From: Sipunculus nudus
Lineage: Eukaryota; Annelida; Sipuncula; Golfingiida; Sipunculidae
NCBI GenBank assembly: GCA_026874595.1
Contig: CM049316.1
Location: 38,944,695-39,008,694 of the forward strand
DNA: 64,000 nt
Reading direction: 5' to 3'
How positions within the stretch are numbered: the stretch's first letter is position 1; every line of letters starts with the position of its first letter. A program made the position numbers and the translations under genes. Positions 15,455-27,842 of the stretch are shown piece by piece. The notes under the pieces were generated by a model, which had not been told where the DNA came from, did no database searches, and was given only the letters and a program-made list of their open reading frames with translations.

Positions 15455-16970
15455 CTGAATCACAGTATACCATAAAACACATAAATTAATATATATATAT
15501 ATTTAAAAGTTTATAAATTAAATATATATATCTATATATATATGTGTACAATAGAATTTCTTTTCTTTTAAAACAATTATTTTTTTTTATAATGTTCATA
15601 TTTATTTTTGTATGATATAGTATTCAATACGAATAAAAAAACTAAAATATGCAGGCAATTTGGACCTGCTTACGTTATTGATATTTTTTTATATTTTAAA
15701 TAAAAAACGTAAAATATAGATGAAGTGTCAGTTCAGTGATATAATGGTGTGAAAGCATTCTCCGGAACAGTAAAAAGAAAGTATGTATTCGGTTTGAATT
15801 ATTGTACAACAATTAATAGTGAAGACTGCTGTCAAAAATTTGTTGGAATAAACGCGATTTGGTTTGGTTGTTTGGTTGATTAGAAGCAGATAAAGAAACT
15901 AAAAACAGTCATTTGAGACTACAACCAAGACAACATTGTCAAAGTCCAAATGTTAATCAAATTACCCAAGGTTTGTCTGTAGAAATGATGGACTATATCC
16001 CCAAAAGCTACCAACTGCTTTAGATTAAAAAAAGAAAATAACTTTAGCAGTTACTAATTGATAAGAATATATGCGAAATCTCGTTTATTCCCCCTTTGAC
16101 CACAAACTGGATGAGATTTTGCAAGACTTTCACCTGTGTTCGCAAGAAATTTAAAAGACCTGGGTGCAGCCATAAAAGTTGTGACCTCACCCATAGTGAT
16201 CGAAGTATCACACAAAATGGACATTTATGCCTCTCTCCGTAAGAATGGGACGCTCATAAGGCTTGATGGGTTAATTTGTAAGAAGTTCATCTGTGTGTTC
16301 TTCCTTAATTTATCAGGTCCCCTGAGTGCAAAACCGTTGATTTTATATTTCTTCTTTGTTTCTGCCAACTATCCAATATTGCTGATATTTGGGCTGAATT
16401 TTAGTTTTAGATCACAAGTTTCCACCTGATATTTATTTTTTACCTTGACCTTAGGCCAAGGCCGTACACTCTGTCCCCCAGGCCGCGGTAATTATCGCTC
16501 CGATCCCGAATTATTGTTAAATTGCCGGGGTCACATAAACCTAGTCTACATTGTTGCTGAAATGACCCTTTGTGGTTATGTCCCGTTTGAAAATATAGGA
16601 GTAAATCCTATAGGCACAAATGATTGACCAAGTATTAAGACAATGCCAACAATGTTATGCAGAGGAACCCCGCTTTGCGACCACCCCACAACTGCGCTCA
16701 CCCCTTGCACGAATGCGACCACTTTTCTTGGTCCAGAATATATGATTCATGGTAGCCTAAAATTTCACATATACGCCCGCCTTCAAATTACGACCATTTC
16801 GGCCAGTCCCCAAGGTGGTCGTACTTGTAAGGCTTAACTGCAGATTCTTTGTAAAAACATACAAAATCGGATACGGCGATCAGTCTACACATTATCTACA
16901 CAGACCTCCGCCATCGTCGTTTATAATATTCGATTTATTACATAAATAAAAAAAACTGCATAGGATGGTA
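15455..16970. other. Non-genic; possible degraded transposon sequence
   Basis: No recognised exon. Between 16440 and 16840 the sequence repeatedly carries GCGACCAC/GGTGGTCG motifs, such as GCGACCACCCC near 16678 and AAGGTGGTCGTAC near 16812. These resemble the ends of bivalve DNA transposons and hint at a degraded element. Confidence 0.3.
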
Positions 16971-16974
16971 ACTC

Positions 16975-18617
16975 AGGGTCAGACAAAATTTAATAGAATA
17001 TAAAATATTAAGGTTTGATTTCATAAACTTACATTAAAATCCTGAGATACAGAGCATATTGTAAAAATTCAAGCACATTTCTTGATCATAAGGCTGTCTA
17101 ACATAACTGAAAAAAGACAGGGGTTTTAGATATTGACAAGAGAAAAAAAAATTGTATTTGGTTAGAAGACATATAGCCTCCTCCAGAATCCTGTTCAACT
17201 TCAGAGCAATATCAGGGAATGTTTTATCACAGTCCTGCAACTCATTCATTGTTTAGCGTTATAATGATGACTCTGGACATCGACATGGACAAAAGAAATG
17301 TCACCAAAATTTTCTTTCATCACTTTTGATAGTTAACGTTCACATTCTTTTTAAATCAAATGTTGTATTAGAATATAATCTCAAATGTCCGTATATCTTT
17401 TTTCCAAAAATTCATTTTGTATGGGAACCACCTCTATGGAATGCTTCGCTGCTTTTGAAAAGAAATTAGGATAAACGATGATTAAAAATGATCTGACATG
17501 ATAACGTTACTGTATGCAAGGGTTATAATGTAAATTGAATATTGATAATTATATGCCCAGCGTGCCAAGCAACGTATTAGCAGTTAACTTCTTGAAAAAT
17601 GTCTGTCTGACCTCGTATATCCGTAACCTCAATAATCCGAACAAATTTTATGTCTCCAGACTATTTGGATATTCAAGGTTCTACTTTATTTGTGAATAAT
17701 ATTCAAGTTTCTACTTTATTTGTGAATAAAGAAGTGTCATTTATTAATTTACAACCAGTGATCTTTTTAAACAAAACACACGGCAGCAGAATCGAAAATA
17801 ATCACTTCCTCGTTACATAAAGTGAACAGAAAAGAGAACATGATCCAATTTACCGGGAGCAGAGCTTAATTATCAGAACCAACGCCTTCGTTTAATTACA
17901 AAGATAAAAGCCGTGTTCCGCATCTCTAGGGAGTTTCTTGGAAACACAGGGTTCATGCACATGTAAGTATTGATTATAGTAATATGGCTGTACAGAATGT
18001 TCTGGCAGTGAAAGTACTTCAGATAATTATCCATGGTATGTCTATGGAATACTGACTCTAGTGGTTCTACTATCGCTTGGAGTGCGATGAAGCTTATTTC
18101 TTTTATTATAAAGCATAGCGTTAGAAATTTCCAGCCTGCCGGCTTTTTTTAATTTTCGTGTAGTATTTCTTATTCAGTTGTTTCCACTGGTATAACCTCA
18201 TTGCTCCCTCATTGTTCAAGCAAGCCTGACCAGAAGCGATATGATGGTTCATAAGTTTCTGTCAACAGTACAGTCTAGTGTCTTTTTTTAAGTAGATAAC
18301 CGCCTCCATTTTTAAATGCCAACTTAACTACGTATACGTACATCTGCAGAATTTCATTCGGACGACGTGGCAGGGCAGTATCACACGCTTCCTCTCATTT
18401 TATATCCTGGCGTCAACCAAGCCCGGTGACTACCAGACCTGCGGGTCCTGGGTGCGTAATCTTCCCCAATGCTGAGTCATACCACCGAAGAACCTCCGAA
18501 AGGCGAATTGTATGTGAGTGAAACATGAACGTTGGGCACGGACTTCCCATTATGCCTGCAGAGCACTTACACTGAGCGGAACCGTGAACCGTGAAAAACT
18601 CTCACCGCCATATGTTT
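16975..18617. repeat. 1.64-kb tandem duplication, copy 1
   Basis: From AGGGTCAGACAAAATTT to CTCACCGCCATATGTTT. Nearly identical to 18618-20223, with only scattered substitutions and small indels. Unlike copy 2 it carries an extra duplication of about 30 bp around 17680-17727 (TTCTACTTTATTTGTGAATAA present twice). It contains a CTCGTATATCCG..AATAATCCGAAC stretch near 17612 resembling pogo/Tigger termini, and a SINE-like block at its right end (about 18355-18605). Confidence 0.95.
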
Positions 18618-20223
18618 AGGGTCAGACAAAATTTAATAGAATATAAAATATTAAGGTTTGATTTCATAAACTTACATTAAAATCCTGAGATACAGAGCAT
18701 ATTGTAAAAATTCAAGCACATTTCTTGATCATAAGGCTGTCTTACATAACTAAAAAAAGACAGGGGTTTTAGATATTGACAAAAGAAAAAAAAATTGTAT
18801 TTGGTTAGAAGACATATAGCCTCCTCCAGAATCCTGTTCAACTTCAGAGCAATATCAGGGAATGTTTTATCACAGTCCTGCAACTCATTCATTGTTTAGC
18901 GTTATAATGATGACTCTGGACATCGACATGGACAAAAGAAATGTCACCAAAATTTTCTTTCATCACTTTTGATAGTTAACGTTCACATTCTTTTTAAATC
19001 AAATGTTGTATTAGAATATAATCTCGAATGTCCGTTTATCTTTTTCCAAAAATTCATTTTGTATGGGAACCACCTCTATGGAATGCTTCGCTGCTTTTGA
19101 AAAGAAATTAGGATAAACGATGATTAAAAATGATCTGACATGATAACGTTACTGTATGCAAGGGTTATAATGTAAATTGAATATTGATAGTTATATGCCC
19201 AGCGTGCCAAGCAACGTATTAGCAGTTAACTTCTTGAAAAATGTCTGTCTGACCTCGTATATCCGTAACCTCAATAATCCGAACAAATTTTATGTCTCCA
19301 GACTATTTGGATATTCAAGTTTCTACTTTATTTGTGAATAAAGAAGTGTCATTTATTAATTTACAACCAGTGATCTTTTTAAACAAAACACACGGCAGCA
19401 GAATCGAAAATAATCACTTCCTCGTTACATAAAGCGAACAGAAAAGAGAACATGATCCAATTTACCGGGAGCAGAGCTTAATTATCAGAACCAACGCCTT
19501 CGTTTAATTACGAAGATAAAAGCCGTGTTCCGCATCTCTAGGGAGTTTCTTGGAAACACAGGGTTCATGCACATGTAAGTATTGATTATAGTAATATGAC
19601 TGTACAGAATGTTCTGGCAGTGAAAGTACTTCAGATAATTATCCATGGTATGTCTATGGAATACTGACTCTAGTGGTTCTACTATCGCTTGGAGTGCGAT
19701 GAAGCTTATTTCTTTTATTATAAAGCATAGCGTTAGAAATTTCCAGCCTGCCGGCTTTTTTTTAATTTTCGTGTAGTATTTCTTATTCAGTTGTTTCCAC
19801 TGGTATAACCTCATTGCTCCCTCATTGTTCAAGCAAGCCTGACCAGAAGCGATATGATGGTTCATAAGTTTCTGTCAACAGTACAGTCTAATGTCTTTTT
19901 TTAAGTAGATAACCGCCTCCATTTTTAAATGCCAACTTAACTACGTATACGTACATCTGCAGAATTTCATTCGGACGACGTGGCAGGGCAGTATCACACG
20001 CTTCCTCTCATTTTATATCCTGGCGTCAACCAAGCCCGGTGACTACCAGACCTGCGGGTCCTGGGTGCGTAATCTTCCCCAATGCTGAGTCATACCACCG
20101 AAGAACCTCCGAAAGGCGACTTGTATGTGAGTGAAACATGACCGTTGGGCACGGCCTTCCCATTATGCCTGCAGAGCGCTTACACTGAGCGGAACCGTGA
20201 ACCGTGAAAAAATCTCACCGCCA
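18618..20223. repeat. 1.61-kb tandem duplication, copy 2
   Basis: Starts again at AGGGTCAGACAAAATTT (18618) and runs to CTCACCGCCA near 20223. A 126-aa minus-strand frame (19485-19865) stays open here; in copy 1 the T-run near 18145 is one base shorter and breaks it. A 71-aa minus frame is found in both (17034-17249 and 18677-18892). Neither resembles a known protein, so both are probably chance frames. Confidence 0.95.
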
Positions 20224-20634
20224 CGTGATAAGCGTGATTGTTCTTGATAAGCTCTCTGAAAGATTAGACACAATGTAGTTTTTTTTTCGTTTAGCTCAAG
20301 GAGACCATAAAAAATAAGCAATATGCGTTCCGTAAACCACACCTGTATTAATAATATCCAATTCTTCCATTAGTTGTCGCCACCAGGAGCTGAATGACAG
20401 ATGCACAAACAGATGTAAATCTTATATTTCTGTCAGGGTCAACTCTTCCTGGATTAATTCCATCCAAATCTTTATATGAAGAGTTTTCTTTGATTTTATA
20501 GATAAGAGATTTTTTTCATATACATGGAAAAATCAAGTTTTCTTATTTGGTTGGAGGTTACCGTCTGCATTTGTTATTGCTAGCAAATCTTTGAGTATAT
20601 GTATATGTATATCTTAAGGATTCCATTTCGTTTT

Positions 20635-20878
20635 TGGACCACGTGACAGGGCAGTATCACACGCTTCGTCTCATTTAATGTCTTTGTGTTAACCATGCCC
20701 AGGGACTACTGCATCTGCGGGCGTTGGCTTTGTAATCGTCCCCATTGCTAGGTCATACCACGGAGGAACCCCCGAAAGGCGCACTCGCTAGTGAAAAATC
20801 TCACCACCTAGGCTGGAGTTAGAACTCCTGATCTTCCGGCTGTGAGTCCTGTGGTCTACCACTGAGCCACAGAAGCTG
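20635..20878 (-). mobile_element. tRNA-derived SINE, related to the ends of the duplicated segments
   Basis: The minus strand has an A box TGGCTCAGTGG (plus 20859-20869) and a degenerate B box GGAGTTCTAACTCC (plus 20815-20828). A body follows (plus 20638-20800) that matches 18362-18605 and 19968-20222 with moderate divergence (CAGGGCAGTATCACACGCTT is common to all). The two copies in the duplication lack the tRNA head. Confidence 0.7.
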
Positions 20879-21257
20879 GTATAGACAAAAAAGATAGAAA
20901 ATAACAAGTCAATTTTTCAGATTGCTGGAGCCCAACTGACATTACTCTGTAATAAAAAAAAATGACTCATTACATTCTGAATGGAATATATTAATAGACT
21001 TTTTTCTGTTTTTATTTTTTCAAATCGAATTGTAAGCATGTTTCTCCGTGTTTCCACTGCCTGCAAGAGCACCTGCCGACGTTGTCATGGTTACCATTGA
21101 TATTCTTGTATTTAACACCTGCAGGTGGCGCAAATCATCCAAATCCCTGACAGATTCTCGTCCGTCTGACTTAAAACGGACCAGCGCGATCAGTGCATGT
21201 AAATCCTCTCTCATCGATCAGCTTAACAATAATTTGTCTGCTTAAAAAAGTATATGT

Positions 21258-21562
21258 AAGGCCAAAAAATAAAAGGTATGATTTTCAGGCACCGCCGACG
21301 TTGATTTTAACCCCTCGCATAAAATAATAATATTTTTATTTTCATCTTTCAAGAAGATAAAAAATACAATTTTGATAAGTTTAACGTTATGTAGTGCCTT
21401 TACCTGTATTGAAAAGAAAATATGTTATTATTATGCTTTCCCTGATCATATGGCATTTTTATCGAAACATACAAAAAAAGGTAGTAAAAAAAAAAAAAAA
21501 AACGCCCGCCCCTCACTGGTTTCTGGAAAAAAGTGCCCGAAAACCATACCTTTTTTTTGCCT
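21258..21562 (+). mobile_element. MITE family M, copy 1
   Basis: Left terminus AAAAGGTATGATTTTCAGGC at 21271-21290, right terminus GTGCCCGAAAACCATACCTT near 21533-21552. These are near-perfect inverted repeats preceded by AGGCCAAAAA-type sequence. Length about 300 bp. The 97-aa ORF across it is probably not a gene. Confidence 0.75.
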
Positions 21563-21782
21563 AATGAAACGTGACACACTAAGGATAGGACGTATAACTG
21601 GTGGTTTGGTTACATTGGCAGCTGAAGTTCATGAATCAAATCAGTTTACTCCTAAAAAAGCATGATAAAAACTATGACCCGAGAGTAGGGGTTCATTCCA
21701 GATAAAATTTTATCATTTGCGTCCCCGTGGAGCTGAAAGTTCCAGTCCAGGCAATATACCATGTACAGGTATTTAACACAAA

Positions 21783-22017
21783 TTAGGCCACAAAAGGTAT
21801 GGTTCTCAGGCACTTTTTTCATAAATCAGTGCGGGCGGGGGATATTTTATAACTTACCTTTTTTGTATGTTCGGAAAAAATGTCATATGATCATTATTTT
21901 GTTTTTGCTGAGCAGGTAAAAGCACTACATAAATTGTATTATTTATCTTCTTGAAGGATAAAATCAAAATAAAAATTTCTGATGACGTGGACTGTGCCTG
22001 AGAACCACACCTTGTAT
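21783..22017 (-). mobile_element. MITE family M, copy 2, inverted
   Basis: Carries the same termini (CAAAAGGTATGGTTCTCAGG and GTGCCTGAGAACCACACCTT). Its interior is the reverse complement of copy 1, including the CATATGA..ATTTTTTCCGAACATAC part. It is inverted relative to copy 1, 220 bp away. Confidence 0.75.
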
Positions 22018-22019
22018 TT

Positions 22020-24210
22020 ATTTATATATATATTTATTTATTTTTTTTACCTTAGAAGATGGCTCACGTCATGAGATATCCTTGCTCAAAAAAAGACTAG
22101 GCGAACATGATAAGAATATCATTAACAAACGAATGAAATTTCAAATAACCAATCATACTTCGGCCTTTGCTCTAAGGTTAATGACCCACTCACTGGATTT
22201 GTTTGCGTATTAATCCTTATTTGTGTCAAACGATAGAGCTATGGTCCAAATAACCAACTGCTGTATTATTAATAATTGCATACACGTCATGACGGTTGCT
22301 AATGATGTAGACCGAAGTGGGAAATTAAACAAGGGTATTTATAAAAGCTACCCTTGGAATAATATATATTAATTATTTAAGAGTGCAACATTTGTCGGTA
22401 TGTCTTGCCGTATATTGTATTTCCTCACAAACAACTTGTGGTAACTATTACAACCTTTTCTTTCTGTATAATATACAAATTGTTCTGTTACCAGTCATCT
22501 CAGATTTCCTTTTGTGTAATCGCTGCTTTCGATGGCTAGGTTCTCTGGGTTGGTACACCAGGGTTAGCACAGATCACAAAATTGTAATCTGACCACTGAA
22601 ACACGGTACATAGATTCAAGAATCAGAACAATGAGAGCTTGTGTCCCGGTGTAAGCGTGTTTCGAATGGCCAATTGTTGATCGCATAATGGTCAGCCTTT
22701 CTCCTTTCTGTGTGATGGTTCCCCTTAAAGACTTGGCGTATGTCTCACTCACTTTTTAGTAAAAGGGAAAGACAAATTACATGTACCTTTGTCCCCCCCC
22801 CCCGCCCCAAAAGGGGATTTATGCATAATTTCTATCATAGCGAACAGGATGTTATTCTGGTATTCAGATAATTTAGGATTTCCACATAATTTACACAATT
22901 CTTTAATGTATGCATCTCCTATTGAGAACATATAGGTATGTGTCCATTACTTCATTGAATCGTTATAAATGTAACCTACACGACTGTGTGTTACTGAATG
23001 TGTGTAAATTGAGGTGATTTAAATCAAATTTAAATTGTAAAAATTTAGGTGTTGAAAATTAGTTTTGTACAACCAATGAAATTACTGTTATATATGACTT
23101 AATGAAATAATATAATTCTGTGAGTGAAGCTTTTGTCCTCTTTGTCATAAAGGTTTAGGGGGGATATTTCGGTTTAGCTCAGCCAGGGCTTTAGTATTTG
23201 CATTTACTAATAAAATGCTAACAATAAAACGTGATTCCATGTACCGATAGACTTAACTCAGTGCCAGCTCTTACCACTAAAGCCCTGTAAAGTCCGTAGG
23301 GTGAATCGCTGATATTTGCATATCAAGGCGTCACAAGGCTCTTTGAGGACCTGACGATTCCCCCCGTATTTGCATATCAGGCCGTCACGCCTCATGTGAG
23401 TGGCACCGTTGCTATGAGAACGCCAACAGCGGTCCCACAGCTCGACCTGTTTGGCAACATTCGCACTGAAATCATGTGTTCAGGTAGTCCACACATGAAC
23501 CTTCGTGTTCTATGATATATCTCTGTTGAACAAATATTACGGGCCATGGCCCAAATGTAAGTGCATATTGTAGACACTATCGCAACAATTTTGTACCGAC
23601 AGGTCCAGTAAAATTCCTTCTGTCGAGATGACAAGACAACTGGCAGCATTTGTCTGAACCCGTGTATTAACTGTCAAATTGCGACTCGCGAATCGTGATC
23701 GTTTCAGTCAGCCGGTACATTTTGACTGCGGTCGTGGCGTGGTGCACCTGAATATCTCGCGCTGATTGGCTGAGCCAGAGTTTGGCCTACATTATTTTTA
23801 AACAGGCCAACTTGCTGGTCCGATAAACGTTAACACGGTTAAAATGTTTTATAAAGTCTCGCCGAACTCAATTTAAGCGACGGCCTAAAATTATTAAGAC
23901 AAATTAAGTGGGAATATTTGTAACCAATTGGAAGCCCGGAATAGGCGGTTACTGAATGAACCATGTTGGTTTTGAAAAAGATTCTGGGAAAGACCACTGC
24001 TGACGGCCTTGGAAAAGACCTTAGTTCATCGAGGCGGTGATGTGTGGCGCTGACCGTCCGGGAACCGGCAAGATTACCAGTCCATGAAATCAGAGGGTCA
24101 GATCGTGGCAAATTAGTTATATGAGTTGCCGCAAGATGGCGGTACCGATACTAAATGTGACACAACGCATGAACGTTTGATTTCTCTGTCAAAAGCAACA
24201 ATAAGTCAGA
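22020..24210. other. Non-genic, no recognised gene
   Basis: A short imperfect direct repeat (TATTTGCATATCA.G.CGTCAC) occurs at about 23312 and 23370. The sequence is less AT-rich at 23390-24110 but contains no recognisable domain. Confidence 0.35.
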
Positions 24211-24211
24211 A

Positions 24212-24955
24212 CTATTTCATGGACTGGGCCAGTCTAAATATTGAGCAATTACTGATTAGATCGTCAGAGAAACTAGAATAAAACACGTGGTCAACATATG
24301 ATCGATGTCTCCCGTTTAGATCTTGATTAAAACAGAAGTTTGCAACTTTGAAATCATTATTGCATAAAAAATCATACAACATAAAACTATGTATGTTTAA
24401 TGGATGAGGCCTATACCAATATCTTGACAATTCAGCCTGGCGTGGCAGGTTAGCATTCATATCACCAACTATCATTATGGGTGAGGGCTCCATGCTATCA
24501 ATGGCGGACTGTAAGATGTCAAGAGTTTCATTGTACAGCTCAATCTGGTCAGTGCAGCCACTATAATAAGGCATATAAACACCAAATACAGTTGATATAG
24601 TTTTGGTCCCAGACACAATCTGTACTCCTGTGACTCTATCAGAATTATTTATAATAGGTTTATACACAATGTGTTCACGTTTCTTGGCAATGAACCCGAT
24701 ACCTCCGTATGGACGTCCAATCAAAGGTCTTTCTACATCAATACTGGATTTCATATGTGTCCAAAGATGCTCAACGCAATAGGTTTGATTATATGATGCT
24801 AGTTCATGTGGACTGAGCCAGTGTTCGCACAGAAACAGTAAGTCACACGTTCCTTCAAGTAGACTCTCTAAAAATCCATAAGAGGACTTCAAGTTTTTGC
24901 AGTTAAAAGAACATATATTTAAATTAACATTGTTATGATTAATTTCTTGTGACAT
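24212..24955 (-). pseudogene. LINE (non-LTR retrotransposon) endonuclease fragment
   Basis: A 247-aa frame with the endonuclease/exonuclease/phosphatase fold of LINE APE-type endonucleases. It shows SFN at 16-18, CEHWL with E44, GGIGFI at 84-89, GVYMPYY at 125-131, GDMNANL at 164-170 (D165, N167) and YVDHVF at 220-225 (D222). The frame stops before the final SDH motif and no reverse transcriptase follows on the minus strand below 24212. The element is therefore 3'-truncated and dead, yet this piece has no internal stop. Clade not determined. Confidence 0.85.
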
Positions 24956-25679
24956 GAATTATTTATGAGTTCTACACATCAGTACAAAGAATCCCACAAA
25001 GTCAGTAGTTGCTATAAATAAGGCAGGTGAATAGCAACTTTTAGACCAAAGCAGAGCATTTTGCTGAAGAAAAATCAGGATGAGAGATATAATGGATCAA
25101 GACTTGGGCTTTAGGGGCTGAATCCCCCCCCCCCCAGCGTACCTATACCCGAAAACACAGTAATCATTTTTAGCATATTTTAAAATATATGGGTTTAATA
25201 CATGTTCCATAAAACAACACGCCATTTCAATAAAAAACAAAAGCTGAAAGAATTTGTACAAAAGAAGCTCATATTTTTTTGTATATTTAAAATAATAAGG
25301 TACCCACAATGCATGCATGCAGACCTAAACATTTCTATTTGAGTGATATAACAGCATGGCTCTGAATCCGCCGTTCAGGTAGAATGTTTCAGTTTCTTTA
25401 GGCTTTGACATCTTCCTTACGGATATGAATAATTAAATATTGAATTTATATTGAACTATTCTTCAACTCACCTTATCTTTCGGGATATAAAAACTTGATT
25501 GATTTTAAATTAATTATATTGTATTACCGTTCAGTTAAACACAGTATACATGGTCTTTGTTTTATAATTGCAATAGTAAGCACTCTTAACGTATACTGTC
25601 CCTTTAATGTTGCTTTGCTTTATGTCAATGGTTTTGTACAAGTGTTACATTTTATCTGAAGATCTCGAGATATAAATAT

Positions 25680-25885
25680 ATTTTTTTGCTCCCTATTTTT
25701 TTTTTTTTTTTGTTTCCTAAATTTTTTTTTTTTGTTTCTTAATTTTTTTTTTTTTTTTTGCTTCCTAAATTTTTTTTTTTTTTTTTTGCTTCGTAAAATT
25801 TTTTTTTTTGCTTCCTTTTTTTTTTTTTTTTGCTTCCTAAAATTTTTTTTTGCTTCCTAAGATTTTTTTTTTTTTTTTTTGCGAA
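25680..25885. repeat. Poly-T / TGCTTCCTAAA minisatellite
   Basis: About seven units of a T-run (10-20 bases) followed by TGCTTCCTAAA or a variant (TGTTTCTTAA, TGCTTCGTAAAA). Flanked by GATCTCGAGAT on both sides (near 25661 and 25898). Confidence 0.85.
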
Positions 25886-26704
25886 ACTTGTGTCGAGATC
25901 TCGAGATTATCTGTGTCCTAAATCAGCCACCGTAGAAATGAGATTAAAAAATAATAATTATAAATTTAAATTGGGTTCAATGCGATATACTCTCTTGTCA
26001 AAACCTATTTTTTTCGAACGCGTTATGCTGTAATTGGTGAAACGTAAAATGTTGTAAAAAGATAAATATACTAGAGTACACTAATCATGAATGATCTGGA
26101 ACTGAACCGGCACAAGTATATTGTATTTCCTTGATTACACATTTTATTTATAGACTGATTCTTTTTTATGTTTAGGAGGAGAAGATCATAATTGAACAAC
26201 AAGTGTCATGTGGCTATCCCTTTTACAATCTGTCCTCCAAAACGCGAAGTTCTATTTTATTTCTTGTTCATAATTCAATCGCCAGATGGCAGTCAGTCCA
26301 GTATCGCCATACGAGGCCTAGACTGGTACCCTGCTCTATTAAGGCCCTCAAGCTAAGCATAGATTATGACTACAATCATAACTATATAGGATTGGCCTGA
26401 AGCAGCGGTGCCATAATAGAGCGGGGTACCAGTGTATACGAGGCCATTCTATCGACCATTCTGCACACGACACCCTTCTGTGGTCTTGCCTCGGCAATCA
26501 ACTTGGTTCTGTCGCCTTAATAACCATTACACATAAAATGTATTAATGCAAATACAAATAAACTGTTTTGACCTTTTTTTAAATCAGTCGAATACAGTGG
26601 GGGGAAGGGGGGGGGGGGGGGTTTCAGCTACCATACCATACACTTTTTTTTAATTAGATATTGCAAAGACATCTTTAAAAAAACTTATATTTTATAAAAT
26701 GGTA

Positions 26705-26815
26705 TTCAGCTATAAATATAATAATGATGATGATGATATTAATACTACTACTACTACTTCTACTACTACTGCTAATAATAATAATAAAACAACTTTAATA
26801 ATAATAATATTATTA
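26705..26815. repeat. Compound trinucleotide microsatellite
   Basis: Runs of ATG, ACT and AAT units follow one another (about 26720-26815), preceded by a G homopolymer at about 26608-26621. Confidence 0.8.
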
Positions 26816-27573
26816 TCACTGACGGTTGGGCCACTTAATCATTATCACGTAATCCCTCAGCATCATTAGTATATGTTCTATTTAATTTCCTTATTTTCAA
26901 GCATAAAACTTCGTCAAGTATAAGCGCCATCCTTCCCATCACCGTCAACACGACTGTAGATGCAAATACTTTTTGGCAGATTTTTAATTCTGAGCAGTCA
27001 GCTGCAGTCGTTGAAATTCTGAAATGACGAAAATGTTCAGGTACAACTATTGGCAGTCCCCCTGGGCAGTAATTAATAACACCACTTAGCACCAGGGCAG
27101 TTGTTGGTGATATTTGATACGTAGGTAATCCCGCGAGCTACTAGTATACACCAAGCTGCCAAGCACAGTTTATCAGCGACACACCCCGGTCTAGCTTTTA
27201 CAATCAACACGTATTATAAGCACCTGGCAGCAGATGACACAGGCTCTACGCATGCGCACAAATGGACCTGCCTTCCACCTTGTGTACGTACAGTGCAGTA
27301 TTGTAAGCTGTAATTTTATTTTCATTATTTCGACTACTAATCGTTGTTTTGACCTCACTGAACGTGTAACACGTGTTTGGATACGACGGAAAGTGAAAGT
27401 CGATGAGCACGGCTCTGAAGATAACACTTTCTATTTTTCCTGTATTACTTCTTTATGCGACACTGAACGTGTTTTCTGTTTAGACGGTTGTTTCACATAC
27501 ACACCAATACACATCCGTGCGCTCATTCTCTCTGCTCATTATGTAGGTATGGCTGTTAAATGTTTAACTTTTT

Positions 27574-27578
<5 letters not shown>

Positions 27579-27653
<75 letters not shown>

Positions 27654-27656
27654 TAC
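27579..27656. repeat. (CT)n(CA)n microsatellite
   Basis: CT run of about 67 bp followed by CACACACA. The upstream ORF of 141 aa (27234-27659) runs into this tract and has no recognisable domain. Confidence 0.9.
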
Positions 27657-27741
27657 TAACATCCTGTCGGACCAGCATATACTTAAACACTTGGACTCAC
27701 TAGCGCTTTATATCATTCATAGGTTCTTCAAAATGATTCAT

Positions 27742-27742
<1 letters not shown>

Positions 27743-27797
<55 letters not shown>

Positions 27798-27842
27798 CAC
27801 ACACACACCCATCCACACACAGTCCTACCCACACACACACAG
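27743..27842. repeat. Second (CT)n(CA)n microsatellite
   Basis: CT run of about 53 bp then CA-rich sequence. More CA-rich sequence lies at 28015-28075. Confidence 0.9.

Noticed and set aside
19485-19865. 126-aa minus-strand ORF in duplication copy 2
   Set aside because: Broken in copy 1 by one base in a T-run and without domain similarity, so probably a chance frame.
21020-21245. Overlapping 64-65-aa ORFs on both strands, with an internal CACCTGCAG|GTG that could be a splice boundary
   Set aside because: No domain and no partner exon on either strand. Evidence too thin to call an exon.
27234-27659. 141-aa plus-strand ORF
   Set aside because: Its last third is the (CT)n microsatellite and the remainder has no recognisable features.
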